A DNA stretch of 64,000 nucleotides, taken from Muscardinus avellanarius. Lineage: Eukaryota > Chordata > Mammalia > Rodentia > Gliridae. Under the pieces are notes generated by a model that did not search any database, was not told the DNA's origin, and worked only from the letters and a program-made list of their open reading frames with translations. The position numbers were made by a program, and so were the translations under genes. Below, one piece after another: positions 55,453 through 64,000 of the stretch. The stretch is from assembly GCA_963383645.1 (NCBI GenBank), contig OY726565.1, positions 24,922,466 through 24,986,465 of the forward strand. Direction: 5' to 3'. Position 1 is the stretch's first letter. Each line of letters opens with the position of its first letter.

Positions 55453-55980
55453 TGAATAGCAGAAAGAATAAAAAGAAAGAGACAAGCTGAAGAATATTAG
55501 TAAAAATCAGTATGATTTGACTTGGGTGAGTTAGGTATACATAAGATAGATCTGGCTGATTTTGGGTTTAAATCACCAGGTAGGCTCAGTTTTGACAAAT
55601 TTATAAAAAATAAAAATAAAAAAATAAGAGGGAGGCTTATTATATGCCCCCCCATGATGTAAATGGAGGCTTGGTTCAATTTTTAATATGTTGAAGTGAA
55701 GTTGTACTTTCTAGTTAACAGGTAAATAAATTTTCAGAGTTTAGGAAAACGTAAATGGCTGGGTGCTAATGGTACAGTGAGATTGTCTGAAAAGAAAATG
55801 TAAAATAAGAATAAAGCAAAATGAAATCTTGGTGAATAGCAGTAAAGGTTAGGCAAAGAAGAAACCAAGCATAGAGTTTTGAAGGCATATGAAAAAAGGC
55901 AATGGATGAGAATAGGAAAAAGTGGCACAAAAAATGGAGATGATTGTTAATTCTTAAATCTTTTCTAAAACCTGGCATTT
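55453..55980. other. Intergenic, unique
   Basis: Nothing recognised. Confidence 0.4.
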
Positions 55981-55993
55981 AAGGATCGTGACA

Positions 55994-56194
55994 GGCTGGG
56001 TGTGGTGGCGCACGCTTGTAATCCCTCGTAATGCACTTGGGAGGCAGAGACAGGAGGATCGCGCAGGTTCGAAGCCAGCTGCATGTGCTGGCTTAGGAGA
56101 CCCTGTTTCCAAATAAAAAAGTATAAAAAATATGTCTGGGAGTGTAGCCCGGGGGTAGTAGGGTTTCCAGGAACCCCAGTACCACAAAAAAAAA
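55994..56194 (+). mobile_element. B1-ID dimeric SINE, type II
   Basis: 'ggctgggtgtggtggcgcac', 'gatcgcgcaggttcgaagcc', 'gtctgggagtgtagcccggg', 'gaaccccagtaccac'. Target-site duplication with one mismatch, AAGGATCGTGACA (55981-55993) and AAGGATCATGACA (56195-56207). A 9-bp 'taatccctcgtaatgcac' insertion-like change lies in the left half. Confidence 0.94.
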
Positions 56195-56207
56195 AAGGAT
56201 CATGACA

Positions 56208-56493
56208 AACATTAGTAAATAAATATTATTATTTGTGATTATTTTTCACTATCAAGAATATATTCAAAATACTGTTGTTATACAGCTTTCACTATATCTT
56301 CTACAAATTTCAAATCTTTAAAATGAAAACATATCTCTAAATATGATGTCATGTATCTTAAAATTATCAGTACATATATTTCAGAAAACTTCCATTTATG
56401 TTGAAATATGAATCCTGTGGCCAAATATAGAATAAATGCTAATGCAGCAATAGATGTATACATGTAGCACTTATATATATATACAACATAGAA

Positions 56494-56542
<49 letters not shown>

Positions 56543-57030
56543 CCTTAACTATTCTTACAGTGGTGGCAAGATATCTAAAAGATCAATATTTGAACAAGGT
56601 AACACACGTTAGAATGTCATGGTCTTAAGCAGTTTCAATTTTTTTTTCATGTTATTTACTTGAGTGGTACTAATGAATTTATGTAGAAAATTGGAAACAA
56701 ATTGCACATAGGAGAAACATTTATTCATCAGATCTATTGTGAGTATTATTTTCAGACAATTAGATATAGATACTTTAAAATTCCACATCACTCTGAAAAC
56801 CCTAAGGCAAGAATACAAGTGATTTATTATTATGTTTTTAAAAAGCAACAAAAGGAAATATTAATTCTGGAAGATTTTTAATCAGTTTAACACTATTATA
56901 CATTAAAGAAAAAATTTCCAAAAACATTCCCTCAAAAAGCCAGTAGTTTTATATTTACATAGTATTATTATAGCAATTTTAAATGTTAATATATGATACA
57001 ATAATGTTACTTCAGAAAATCATAAAAAAT
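56208..57030. other. AT-rich; includes (GT)n at 56496-56540
   Basis: (TA)n then about 22 GT units at 56472-56540. Remainder unrecognised. The right part may contain the 3' UTR of the gene ending at 57163. Confidence 0.5.
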
Positions 57031-57162
57031 ATAGTTCTTTTTAATGGCCATGCTCTCATTTTTTGATGAAAGCTAGTTATTTATCCTAATGTCACTTTAA
57101 AACTTTAAAAATGCATAACAGATATTCAGTGAGCTTTACAAAACCTGTAGGACAGGAGGCTG
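57031..57162 (-). other. Likely 3' UTR of the membrane-protein gene
   Basis: Lies directly downstream of the stop codon. A possible polyadenylation signal ATTAAA is at plus 57038-57043 (TTTAAT on plus); other AATAAA copies lie further away, so the true end is not fixed. Confidence 0.4.
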
Positions 57163-57276
57163 TCAGACAGAATGGATAGAGGGCTCATCATCACTTATGT
57201 CTGAATCTTCATCTACTCCTTCAATGACTGATTTCTTCCCTTTACAACAGGACACAATTAATCCAACCAAGAATAC
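57163..57276 (-). CDS. Terminal coding exon, C-terminus of a multi-pass membrane protein
   Basis: Encodes 37 residues and a TGA stop. It starts after a clean acceptor (CAG at plus 57277-57279). First residues VFLVGLIVSCC complete a transmembrane helix begun in the previous exon; then CCKGKK gives a cysteine/lysine juxtamembrane stretch, and the tail GVDEDSDISDDEPS is acidic with serines in a casein-kinase-2 context. The basic residues after the helix suggest the tail faces the cytosol (positive-inside rule). I do not recognise the protein and give no symbol. The upstream exon is at 57452-57543; earlier exons must lie beyond the gene-side (right) end or be too short for me to find. Clean reading frame, phases and splice sites argue for a live gene rather than a processed pseudogene. 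Confidence 0.72.
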   Translation of the reverse strand, partial: VFLVGLIVSCCKGKKSVIEGVDEDSDISDDEPSIHSV

Positions 57277-57451
57277 CTGTAAATTTAAATAAGCCATGTA
57301 TTATTTTTCAGAAGTAAAATAATTCAGAAGTAATGTACTTAATTCAGTGGCAGTACTGCAATACAGATAAACTACCAAGATACACACAAGTAGTTTATAC
57401 ATTTAACTTCATAAAGCAAAGTCAAATCATGCCTGGAACACCTGTACTTAC

Positions 57452-57543
57452 CCCAAGAAAGGCCCAGTTACCAAAATAGTATGCAGCACTAAAGAACCAG
57501 AACTTGTGAAGAAATAGGTATGTCCGGGTAACAATACACTGAT
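57452..57543 (-). CDS. Penultimate coding exon of the same membrane protein
   Basis: 92 bp, flanked by an acceptor with a pyrimidine tract (TTTGCTTTTACAG, ending at plus 57544) and a consensus donor GTAAGT (plus 57446-57451). The frame begins with two bases of a split codon and then reads QCIVTRTYLFLHKFWFFSAA, followed by YYFGNWAFLG, joining in frame to VFLVGL in the next exon. The intron between them is 175 bp. The hydrophobic aromatic run forms most of the last transmembrane helix. The upstream intron contains the truncated L1 at 57617-58605. Family unknown to me; it needs a similarity search to name it. Confidence 0.72.
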
Positions 57544-57616
57544 CTGTAAAAGCAAATGGAGAACTATGGTAAGAAAGTTTCTTTCATATAACTGATCATT
57601 TATTCTGTATTTTTAA

Positions 57617-58605
57617 AACATTATTCCAGATATTACTGATAGAGGGCTAATATCAAGAATATACAAAGAGCTTAAAAGACTAGCAAAGACACTAGCAAAA
57701 TAAATAATTCAATCAAGAACTGGGCAACCGAATTGAATAGACACTTCACAAAAGAAGAGAGAGGTACAAATGGCCAAAAGATACATGAAATGATGTTCAA
57801 CATCATTAGGCATCAGGGAGACGCAAATCAAAGCTACACTGAGATTCCATCTAACCCCAATCAGAGCAGCAAGCATAAAGAAGTCAAATAACAAACGTTG
57901 AGGAGGATGTACGTAAATAGGGACTCTTCTACAATGTTGGCAGGAGGGAAAACAAGTTCAGCCACTATGGAGATCAGTGTGGAGAGTCCTTAGAAAACTG
58001 GGAAGGGATTCACCATATGATCCGGCTATACCACTCCTGGGTATCTTTCCAAAGGAGTTGAAATTAAGAGAACTACAGTAACATATGCAAACCCATGTTC
58101 ATAGCAGCACAATTCACAACAGCCAAAATATGGAACCAACCTAGGTGTCCATCAACAGATGAATGGATTGCAAAATTATGAGAAATACACACAATGGAAT
58201 TCTACTCAGCAATAAAGAACAAAATTATGTCATTCAAAAGAAGATGAAAAGACTGGAGAACATTATGTTTATTGAGATTAGCCAAGCACAGAAATAGAAG
58301 GAACATGTTTTCTCTAATATGCTTGAGCTAGGGAGTACGTGGAATTCCAGAGGAACTCCAGATGATGCAAGAGATCCTGAGTGGAGCCAGGGAGGAAGAA
58401 GGCTGAGGTTAACTAACGGACACACTACCTGCGCTACTAGGTTTATACATGTGAATATACCATTGTTAACCTGGACACTTAGTACTGGGAAAGATGGAAA
58501 TGGGAAGGTGGAAGCGGACCAAGTACTATGTGAATATATGCCACTGTCAACATGGTCTACATTATGATGTGAGATTATAATGCATTAAAAAAATTATTAG
58601 CCAAA
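57617..58605 (+). mobile_element. 5'-truncated L1, ORF2 end plus 3' UTR
   Basis: Starts with 'agggctaatatcaagaatat' (the 'LISRIYKELKRL' region) and continues through 'NPNQSSKH'-, 'YDPAIPLLG'-like and 'MEFYSAIK'-like segments to a 3' UTR and 'gagattataatgcattaaaa'. It is intronic to, and antisense of, the gene on the minus strand. Frames are broken. Confidence 0.85.
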
Positions 58606-58850
58606 GCTAATGGGTAAGATCACACAGTGAGTGCTAGATAGGAATAGAATCTAGATTTCTCTCCCAAGCCTGCTCAATCACCTGATAAAGTGTTGGTTTG
58701 CCAATCATTACGACAGACTTTTAAAAAATTAAAGCCACCATTGTAATCTGGATCTTACATTGGCTAGTTTAATTTATTTGATATAGAAAAATAATTTTAA
58801 CCTGGAATGCCACTTTATTTGTTTGTTTGTTTGTTTATTTATTTATTTTT
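58606..58850. other. Intronic/intergenic, unique
   Basis: Nothing recognised; a (TTTG)n-(TTTA)n run at 58817-58850 leads into the next SINE. Confidence 0.4.
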
Positions 58851-58851
58851 A

Positions 58852-59117
58852 ACGGTACTGGGCATTCTACCTCTGAGCTATACTGCCAGCCTCCCCCCCC
58901 CCCTTTTCTTAAAAGTGGTACTGGGGATAGAACCCAGGGGCTTTTCTACCTCCAGGCTATACTCCCAGCCCTATTTTATACTTCATTTGGAAACAGGGTC
59001 TCACTAAGTTACTGAGAACCTCACTAAGTAGCTGAGGCTGGCTTTGAAACTGCACAATCTTCCTGTCTCAGCCTCCCAAGAGCTGGGATTACAACTGTGA
59101 GCCACCACACCCAGCCC
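58852..59117 (-). mobile_element. B1-ID SINE with duplicated ID half, reverse
   Basis: Two ID-like halves ('gtactgggcattctacctct' and 'ggtactggggatagaaccca') are separated by a C/T run, then the B1 half 'gaaacagggtctcactaagt' to 'gccaccacacccagcc'. Confidence 0.85.
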
Positions 59118-59170
59118 TATTTTTTTATTCATTATTCTAATTTTATTTTATTTTATTTATTTATTTATTT

Positions 59171-59322
59171 TGCAGTACTGGGGATGGAATCCAGGGGCAT
59201 TGTACCTCCGAGCTACATCCCCAGTCCTATTTTTATTCTTTATTTTGAAACAGGGTCTCACTGAGTTGCAAGGGCCTTGCTAAGTAGCTGAGGTTGTCTG
59301 CGAACTGCAATCCTCCTGTCTG
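59171..59322 (-). mobile_element. B1-ID SINE, truncated in the B1 half, reverse
   Basis: 'gcagtactggggatggaatc', 'cctccgagctacatccccag', 'gaaacagggtctcactgagt', stopping at 'gcaatcctcctgtct'. Confidence 0.87.
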
Positions 59323-59351
59323 AAGATTTTATTTTTAAGCATGCTATTAAA

Positions 59352-59570
59352 GCTGATTTTGGTGGTACATGTCTGTAATCTCTGTACTTGGTAGAACGAG
59401 ACAGGAAGAATTCAGGTTCACAGGAGGAACCCAGCCTCAGCAACACAGGAGATTCTCAGCAACTTAGTGAGACCTTGTCTTTTTTTTTTTTTTTTTTTAA
59501 AGGAACTGGGAGGTATAGCTCAGAGGTAGACAGCCCCTGGCTTCAATTCTCAGTAACACACACACACATG
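59352..59570 (+). mobile_element. B1-ID dimeric SINE, type I
   Basis: 'gctgattttggtggtacatg', 'ctcagcaacttagtgagacc', poly-T linker, 'aactgggaggtatagctcag', 'cctggcttcaattctcagta', then a short (CA)n. Confidence 0.85.
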
Positions 59571-59643
59571 ATATTAGATAGACAGTTGTTTCAACTCCAG
59601 GTAACATTACAGTTGCAATTAAAAATAAATCTCAGAACAAAAC

Positions 59644-59714
59644 AGGGATAGGGGTGTAGCACAGAGGTAGAATGCCCCTGAGTTCAATCTCCAGTAAAAC
59701 ACACACACACACAC
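59644..59714 (+). mobile_element. ID-type SINE monomer
   Basis: 'agggataggggtgtagcaca', 'gaatgcccctgagttcaatc', 'tccagtaaaacacacac'. Confidence 0.8.
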
Positions 59715-60620
59715 TGATAAGCATATGTTTTTCTCCTTAAATAAAATACAAACTCTTAAAACAGGAGCCTATTCTTATTTTACAAGGCAACTCTTTTTCA
59801 GTCCATTATCTACAAAACATTATGATTTCTGCTATTTTTATCTAAAATGAAAAACAGTTAAACATCTCAAATGTAATTACAACACCAATATCATATCCTA
59901 TTGTTAATTAAGAAAACAGGCCTTTTATTTTTGTTAAGGGTCTGTCTTCTTAGCTTCAATAAGTGCTATTTTTTCTTAAAATTGAGCTGGAAACTTTGTA
60001 GCCCAGTTTATTATATAATGGATCTAATATGCATTTTATTTTTTTGGAGGGTGACACATCATTTTCGGAAAAGTAGAAATTAGGGTGCATTTTACCAAAA
60101 TATAAGACCTGTCATACTGATATTTTATAAAGATTTAGATAATATAAATCTTATGGACTCTAACCCTTTCCACTGTACTTCAACATTTATGTTTGAGCAG
60201 CTCAAAACCTAACTGGACAAAGCTATCTCTTCTTGTGGCGAGAAAACACATATTTTACAGAGAAGTGACCTCTTCCTTCCAGTAGGAAGGACCACCAATC
60301 TAATTCCTATCCTCTGATCCCCTAAGGCCTGCCCTCACAGTGTTTTTACTTTTTTTTAATCAACAGAAAAGTCTGTAAGGAATATTCATATTTCCTTAAG
60401 AACCCCAAAGCCATCAAGCAGCAGTGCTCAAGAAATATTTCTCTGCTCTCCTTTCATTAGCACCATAGATCACAGCTTTATACTAGGTGCTGGGAGTTGA
60501 GTCTACCAAATGAGACACCTAGAGAGGAAAGCCCTTCATCATTTACTCAGTTACAGAACTTACTTCATAAACATTGTTTTTCAATTTACCATTTTTCCAT
60601 TAAGTATGTCTGCATGTTCT
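59715..60620. other. Intronic/intergenic, unique
   Basis: No exon with both splice sites and an open frame was found here on the minus strand. Confidence 0.4.
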
Positions 60621-60627
60621 AAAGGGA

Positions 60628-60802
60628 AGTGGTGGCGCATGCTTGTAATCCCCGCGCTTGGGAGGCGGAGACAGGAGGATCGCGCAGGTTCGAAGCCAGC
60701 CGCGCTGGCTTAAGAGACCCTGTTTCCAAATAAAAAAAATATGAAAATAGGTCTGGGAGTATAGCCCAGAGGTAGAAGGGCTTCCAGGAACCCCAGTACC
60801 AC

Positions 60803-60803
<1 letters not shown>
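60628..60803 (+). mobile_element. B1-ID dimeric SINE, type II, tail (AAAT)n
   Basis: 'gtggtggcgcatgcttgtaa', 'gatcgcgcaggttcgaagcc', 'ggtctgggagtatagcccag', 'gaaccccagtaccac', followed by about thirteen AAAT units (60803-60853). The first bases of the left half are missing. Confidence 0.92.
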
Positions 60804-60854
<51 letters not shown>

Positions 60855-60919
60855 AAAGTACCTGTTAGAGGACACATTAATATTCAATATGACTATCGAA
60901 CTAAAAATTTAAGATTGGA

Positions 60920-61050
60920 GAGAATGGCAGGTTGGAGACCAGTCTCAGGAACTTAGCAAGACCCTCAACAACTTAGACCCTTTTGCAAAGTAAAAAATAA
61001 AAAAGGGCTGGAGGCAGAATGTCCTGGGCTCAATCCCTAGTATGTACCAA
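60920..61050 (+). mobile_element. B1-ID SINE fragment
   Basis: 'gagaatggcaggttggagac', 'ctcaggaacttagcaagacc', 'gggctggaggcagaatgtcc', 'gggctcaatccctagtatgt'. Confidence 0.75.
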
Positions 61051-61740
61051 AAAATGTTTCAAAAATTTTTTATCACAATAAAGAAAGAAAGAACATTATT
61101 AGTTCAGTTTTCTAATTTTTTAAAATTAAAATCTGACACGATTCTGAGGATTTTAAAACAAGATGGTTGAATATACCTTAAAAAGTAAAAGTATAGAACC
61201 CATGTTTTGCTCTCAGACACACCTGGAGGTGACTACAGTGTGGGCACTTTGCTATGTAAATGGTCACCAGAAGAGGCCTGCACACTTGTAACACAGGAAT
61301 ATCACTGCCTTTCTTCAGAGAATTGCTGCTTGGAAGACCAACTGAGACAAAGCAAAAGCCTTGTGCAGAGTGATAATTATATTGTATTTTTTCTTTTTTC
61401 TTTAAATATAATCTAACCCATGGTAAAGAATTCATTTCTCCATAGCTGCCCAGATGGTTGCAAGATGTGATCTTCAGATTTTAGAAGTACATGGCCAAGA
61501 GTAATGAGAAAAATAATTACTCAGGCATTACTATTATGACTACTCTGTACATGTTTATAATTTGTCTTTATATATAGTTAAGCAAAAGTGGTTTGAGTAC
61601 AATTCAAATGTATTTTTTTAGTAAGAGGATATACTGCTAAAAAGTGATATTCCTTTAAATTAAAAAAATGAAGACAGAGATATGGGCTAGGTCCTATGCA
61701 AAAAAAAATGCCTGTTCACAATTGTATTAAAAATGAAAAT
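61051..61740. other. Intronic/intergenic, unique
   Basis: An 85-codon minus-strand frame at 61178-61435 is open, but has no matching splice acceptor and no recognised domain. Confidence 0.4.
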
Positions 61741-61741
61741 G

Positions 61742-61930
61742 GTGCTGGGCGTGGTGGTGCACGCTTGTAATCCCTGCTGTTAGGAGGCGGAGACAGGAGG
61801 ATCGCGCCTCACTGGCTTAAGAGACCCTGTTTCCAAATAAAAAATATAAAATAGGTCTGGGAGTGTAAACCGGAAGCAGAAGGGCTTCCAGGAACCCCAG
61901 TACCACCAAAAAAAAAAAAAAAAAAAAAAA
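61742..61930 (+). mobile_element. B1-ID dimeric SINE, type II
   Basis: 'ggtgctgggcgtggtggtgc', 'gacaggaggatcgcgcctca' (a deletion removes the 'ggttcgaagccagcc' segment), 'ggtctgggagtgtaaaccgg', 'gaaccccagtaccacc', A tail. Confidence 0.92.
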
Positions 61931-61959
61931 AGAAAAGAAAATGGTATCTTCCACAGCTT

Positions 61960-62700
61960 AAATAGTACATGAACTTTACTGCACAAGCTAAACCTGTTTG
62001 AACTGCATCACTCAATACTGCATCTTCTCAATACTGAGAGTATTCTACACTTAAAATATAAAAGTTCTACTACTCATTTCCATATTTAAATATTTTCTTG
62101 GGAGCCAGAACTTGATAGAATTAAAAATTATAGGGCAGAACAAGGATGACAAGACAGAGGTTGAACTGAGAGAAACAAGTAAAATTAAATCCTTTTCTCC
62201 CAGAAGTCCAATAAGCCACTGAGTGACATCTTAAAATGGTTTATACTCTGGGTCTTTGGCCCAACAACAAAGCCTTATTTTAAATATTTTTCCTATCACA
62301 TTATTTACATGTTTACCATTTTTAAAAGTTGTGGACTTTGACACAAGCTTTCTAAAGAAACAAAAAGAGTAAACAACATTGCTTGTATTTTGCTTTCTTG
62401 ATGAAAAATGTCATGACTAAAAATACACATACAAGAATATGCAACAGCTTTTTATAGTTACTGTAGTATGTCTATTTTATTTAGTTATATTTATATGGAG
62501 CGGTGTATGCACACAGAGGAATTTGTGCTAATAGGTTCATACATGTTCAAGGGATGATTCTGCACTGAATACATGAAAAGGAGTTTGCTTTCCTTGCCAC
62601 CTGCAGCTTCCAGTGCTCACCAACCCCTGATACCTGGGAGAACTATGGATTTCTTTCTACAGTTAAGTGAGAAAAATTATTTTAAATATTTTGAGCTTAG
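61960..62700. other. Intronic/intergenic, unique
   Basis: No recognised element. Confidence 0.4.
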
Positions 62701-62721
62701 CATGACCTTTAAAGTAAGTTT

Positions 62722-62945
62722 CTTTTTCTTTTCTTTTTTTTTTTTTTAGGGTCTGGGGATGGAACCCAGGGGCATTTGACCTCCGAGCTACAGCCCCTGC
62801 CCAATTTTTTATTCTTTAGTGTGAAACCAGGTCTCACTGAGTTGCAGAGGGCCTCACTAAGTAGCTGAGGCTGTCCGCGAACCACGATCCTCTGGTCTCA
62901 GCCTCCCGAATGCTGGGATTACAGGTGTGCGCCACCACGCCCGGC
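62722..62945 (-). mobile_element. B1-ID dimeric SINE, type I
   Basis: Poly-T, 'gtctggggatggaacccagg', 'tgaaaccaggtctcactgag', 'gcgccaccacgcccggc'. Exact 12-bp target-site duplications TAAAGTAAGTTT at 62710-62721 and 62946-62957. Confidence 0.95.
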
Positions 62946-63069
62946 TAAAGTAAGTTTAAATTGGTAGATGTTCCATGTAAGACTTGTGTTTTAAAATCAG
63001 AGATGTTCAAGACACTTCTGACTGTTGTTACTCAAAAAGACAGATAAAGTGTTGATTAATGACATGTTG

Positions 63070-63258
63070 GCCGGGCGTGGTGGCTCACGCTTGTAATCCC
63101 CGCGCTTGGGAGGCAGAGACAGGAGGATCGTGCAGGTTCGAAGCCAGCCGCGCTGGCTTAGGAGACCCTGTTTCCAAAAATAAAATAGGTCTGGGAGTGT
63201 AGCCCGGAGAGAGACGGGCTTCCAGGTACCCCAGTACCACCAAAAAAAAAAAAAAAAA
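63070..63258 (+). mobile_element. B1-ID dimeric SINE, type II
   Basis: 'ggccgggcgtggtggctcac', 'gatcgtgcaggttcgaagcc', 'ggtctgggagtgtagcccgg', 'gtaccccagtaccacc', A tail. Flanks share TAATGAcATGTTg/TAATGAtATGTTa (aged duplication). Confidence 0.94.
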
Positions 63259-63965
63259 CCCAAATAAAAAACTAATGATATGTTAATAAAAACTAAAAAC
63301 AAATTATTTTTTCCATTCTGATGACAATGGCCATAAAAAAGATAAAAATTAAGAGTTTGAAATACATGAATACAATTGAAAGACTTAAGTCTTGCTCTGC
63401 TCACCATCCTTTCTTTATCTCATAGGCCATCAGAGAAATAATTACCAGAAATGTACCTGACCACTGTGTAACATATTAACAGCCTTTATTAATTAACCTG
63501 AAAATTTGGATATTATATATTTGTTATTTTCTTTAGACCCCTTATTATGTCATTTTAAATGTATGTGGACTGCCACTAAGATACTTTATCAACTACAATA
63601 GCATCATTTACTTTAAATGTACTTCAAAAGTCATATAATGTTGATATAAGTCATATAGCTAAGTCATCATGTTAACTCTTCACTTGAAATAATTTATAAT
63701 GAGAAAACTCATGTAGCATAGAGAATAATTTTCAAGCAAGTATTTCATTTGATTAGTGACAAAAATAATCTAATAGGAGATTGGATTATTTAAGAATATT
63801 TAGTATCTCATGGTTGCCCATGATTATTCCAACTTTGGTTTCTGATCAGGGTCATGAAACTATTGAATTGCAAGAGATAGATAAACTTTAACTGTATATA
63901 GAGTTAGAAGCTTAGACTTTTGGAATATGATTGGGAATTACTTAGAAAATGGTTTTGTTGTTGTG
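63259..63965. other. Intronic/intergenic, AT-rich
   Basis: Nothing supported. A short exon-like stretch near 63405-63463 is discussed under rejected items. Confidence 0.4.
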
Positions 63966-64000
63966 TGGTACCAGGGATTGAACCTAGAATGATTCTAAAC
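63966..64000 (-). mobile_element. SINE (ID half) cut by the window edge
   Basis: 'tggtaccagggattgaacct' is the reverse of the ID half with its B box; the rest lies outside the window. Confidence 0.6.

Noticed and set aside
61178..61435. 85-codon minus-strand frame with an internal CPHC-like motif
   Set aside because: No splice acceptor matches its frame, there is a stop just after, and the CxxC-like pair is isolated.
63405..63463. Possible short minus-strand exon reading SGTFLVIISLMAYEIKKG with a GTGAGC donor
   Set aside because: Membrane-like sequence, but the acceptor has a poor pyrimidine tract and the exon phase (two bases over) does not fit the exon at 57452-57543 (needs one base). Kept out unless RNA data show another exon between.
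1..64000. CRISPR array, bacterial operon, phage or plasmid features
   Set aside because: All tandem repeats are VNTRs or microsatellites, and the SINE/L1/MIR content shows mammalian nuclear DNA.

Overview
This is a 64 kb piece of a mammalian nuclear genome, AT-rich and dominated by retrotransposons. About 40 dimeric SINEs join a 7SL/B1-like left part (pol III promoter, 'ctgggcatggtgg' start) to a tRNA-Ala/ID-like right part ('ggctggggtgtagctcagaggtagaatgcccctgggttccatccccagtacc'-type, read in pieces). B1-ID dimers of this kind are known from squirrel-related rodents and dormice (Sciuridae, Aplodontiidae, Gliridae). The exact copies here do not look like the ground-squirrel or marmot consensus I remember, so I place the organism only as a sciuromorph-type rodent. 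No bacterial or viral genes, CRISPR array or operon are present.

Coding content is sparse. On the minus strand at 57.16-57.54 kb I see two well-formed exons (92 bp and 114 bp of coding sequence, GTAAGT...CAG intron of 175 bp, phases agree). They encode the C-terminus of a multi-pass membrane protein with an acidic tail that I do not recognise by name. The only other intact reading frame of interest is a 321-codon LINE-1 ORF1 (28.87-29.83 kb, minus strand). Long frames elsewhere come from L1 ORF2 remnants, microsatellites or 50-bp VNTR units.

Layout: 0.3-11.4 kb holds old LTR, L1, MER5A and SINE relics. 11.4-15.5 kb is a nested block: a twin-primed L1 with a VNTR composite element inserted into its 5' target-site duplication. 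16-19 kb holds SINE, old LTR and unique sequence. 19.2-21.0 kb is a second composite copy (minus strand). 21-25 kb is SINEs and microsatellites. 25.3-27.4 kb has two solo LTRs of different families. 27.8-30.6 kb is a target-site-flanked ORF1-only L1 that carries an old L1 fragment in opposite orientation. 32.4-33.7 kb is another inverted L1. 34-47 kb is mostly unique sequence with SINEs and ancient L1. 47.9-50.3 kb is the third and longest composite copy. 51-56 kb has MaLR-type LTRs and SINEs. 57-58.6 kb has the gene end and a truncated L1. The last 5 kb is SINE-rich.

The strongest candidate for an undescribed system is the three-copy composite retroelement: 5' GC-rich 70-bp VNTR, a middle section built of about 180-bp degenerate repeats, a second VNTR of alternating 50-bp half-units, and an L1 3'-UTR-like tail with A-rich end. 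Its architecture resembles the primate SVA/LAVA elements. At least one copy is flanked by an exact 16-bp target-site duplication, and its 3' tail is homologous to the 3' end of the ORF1-only L1 in the same window, which suggests mobilisation by the resident L1 machinery.
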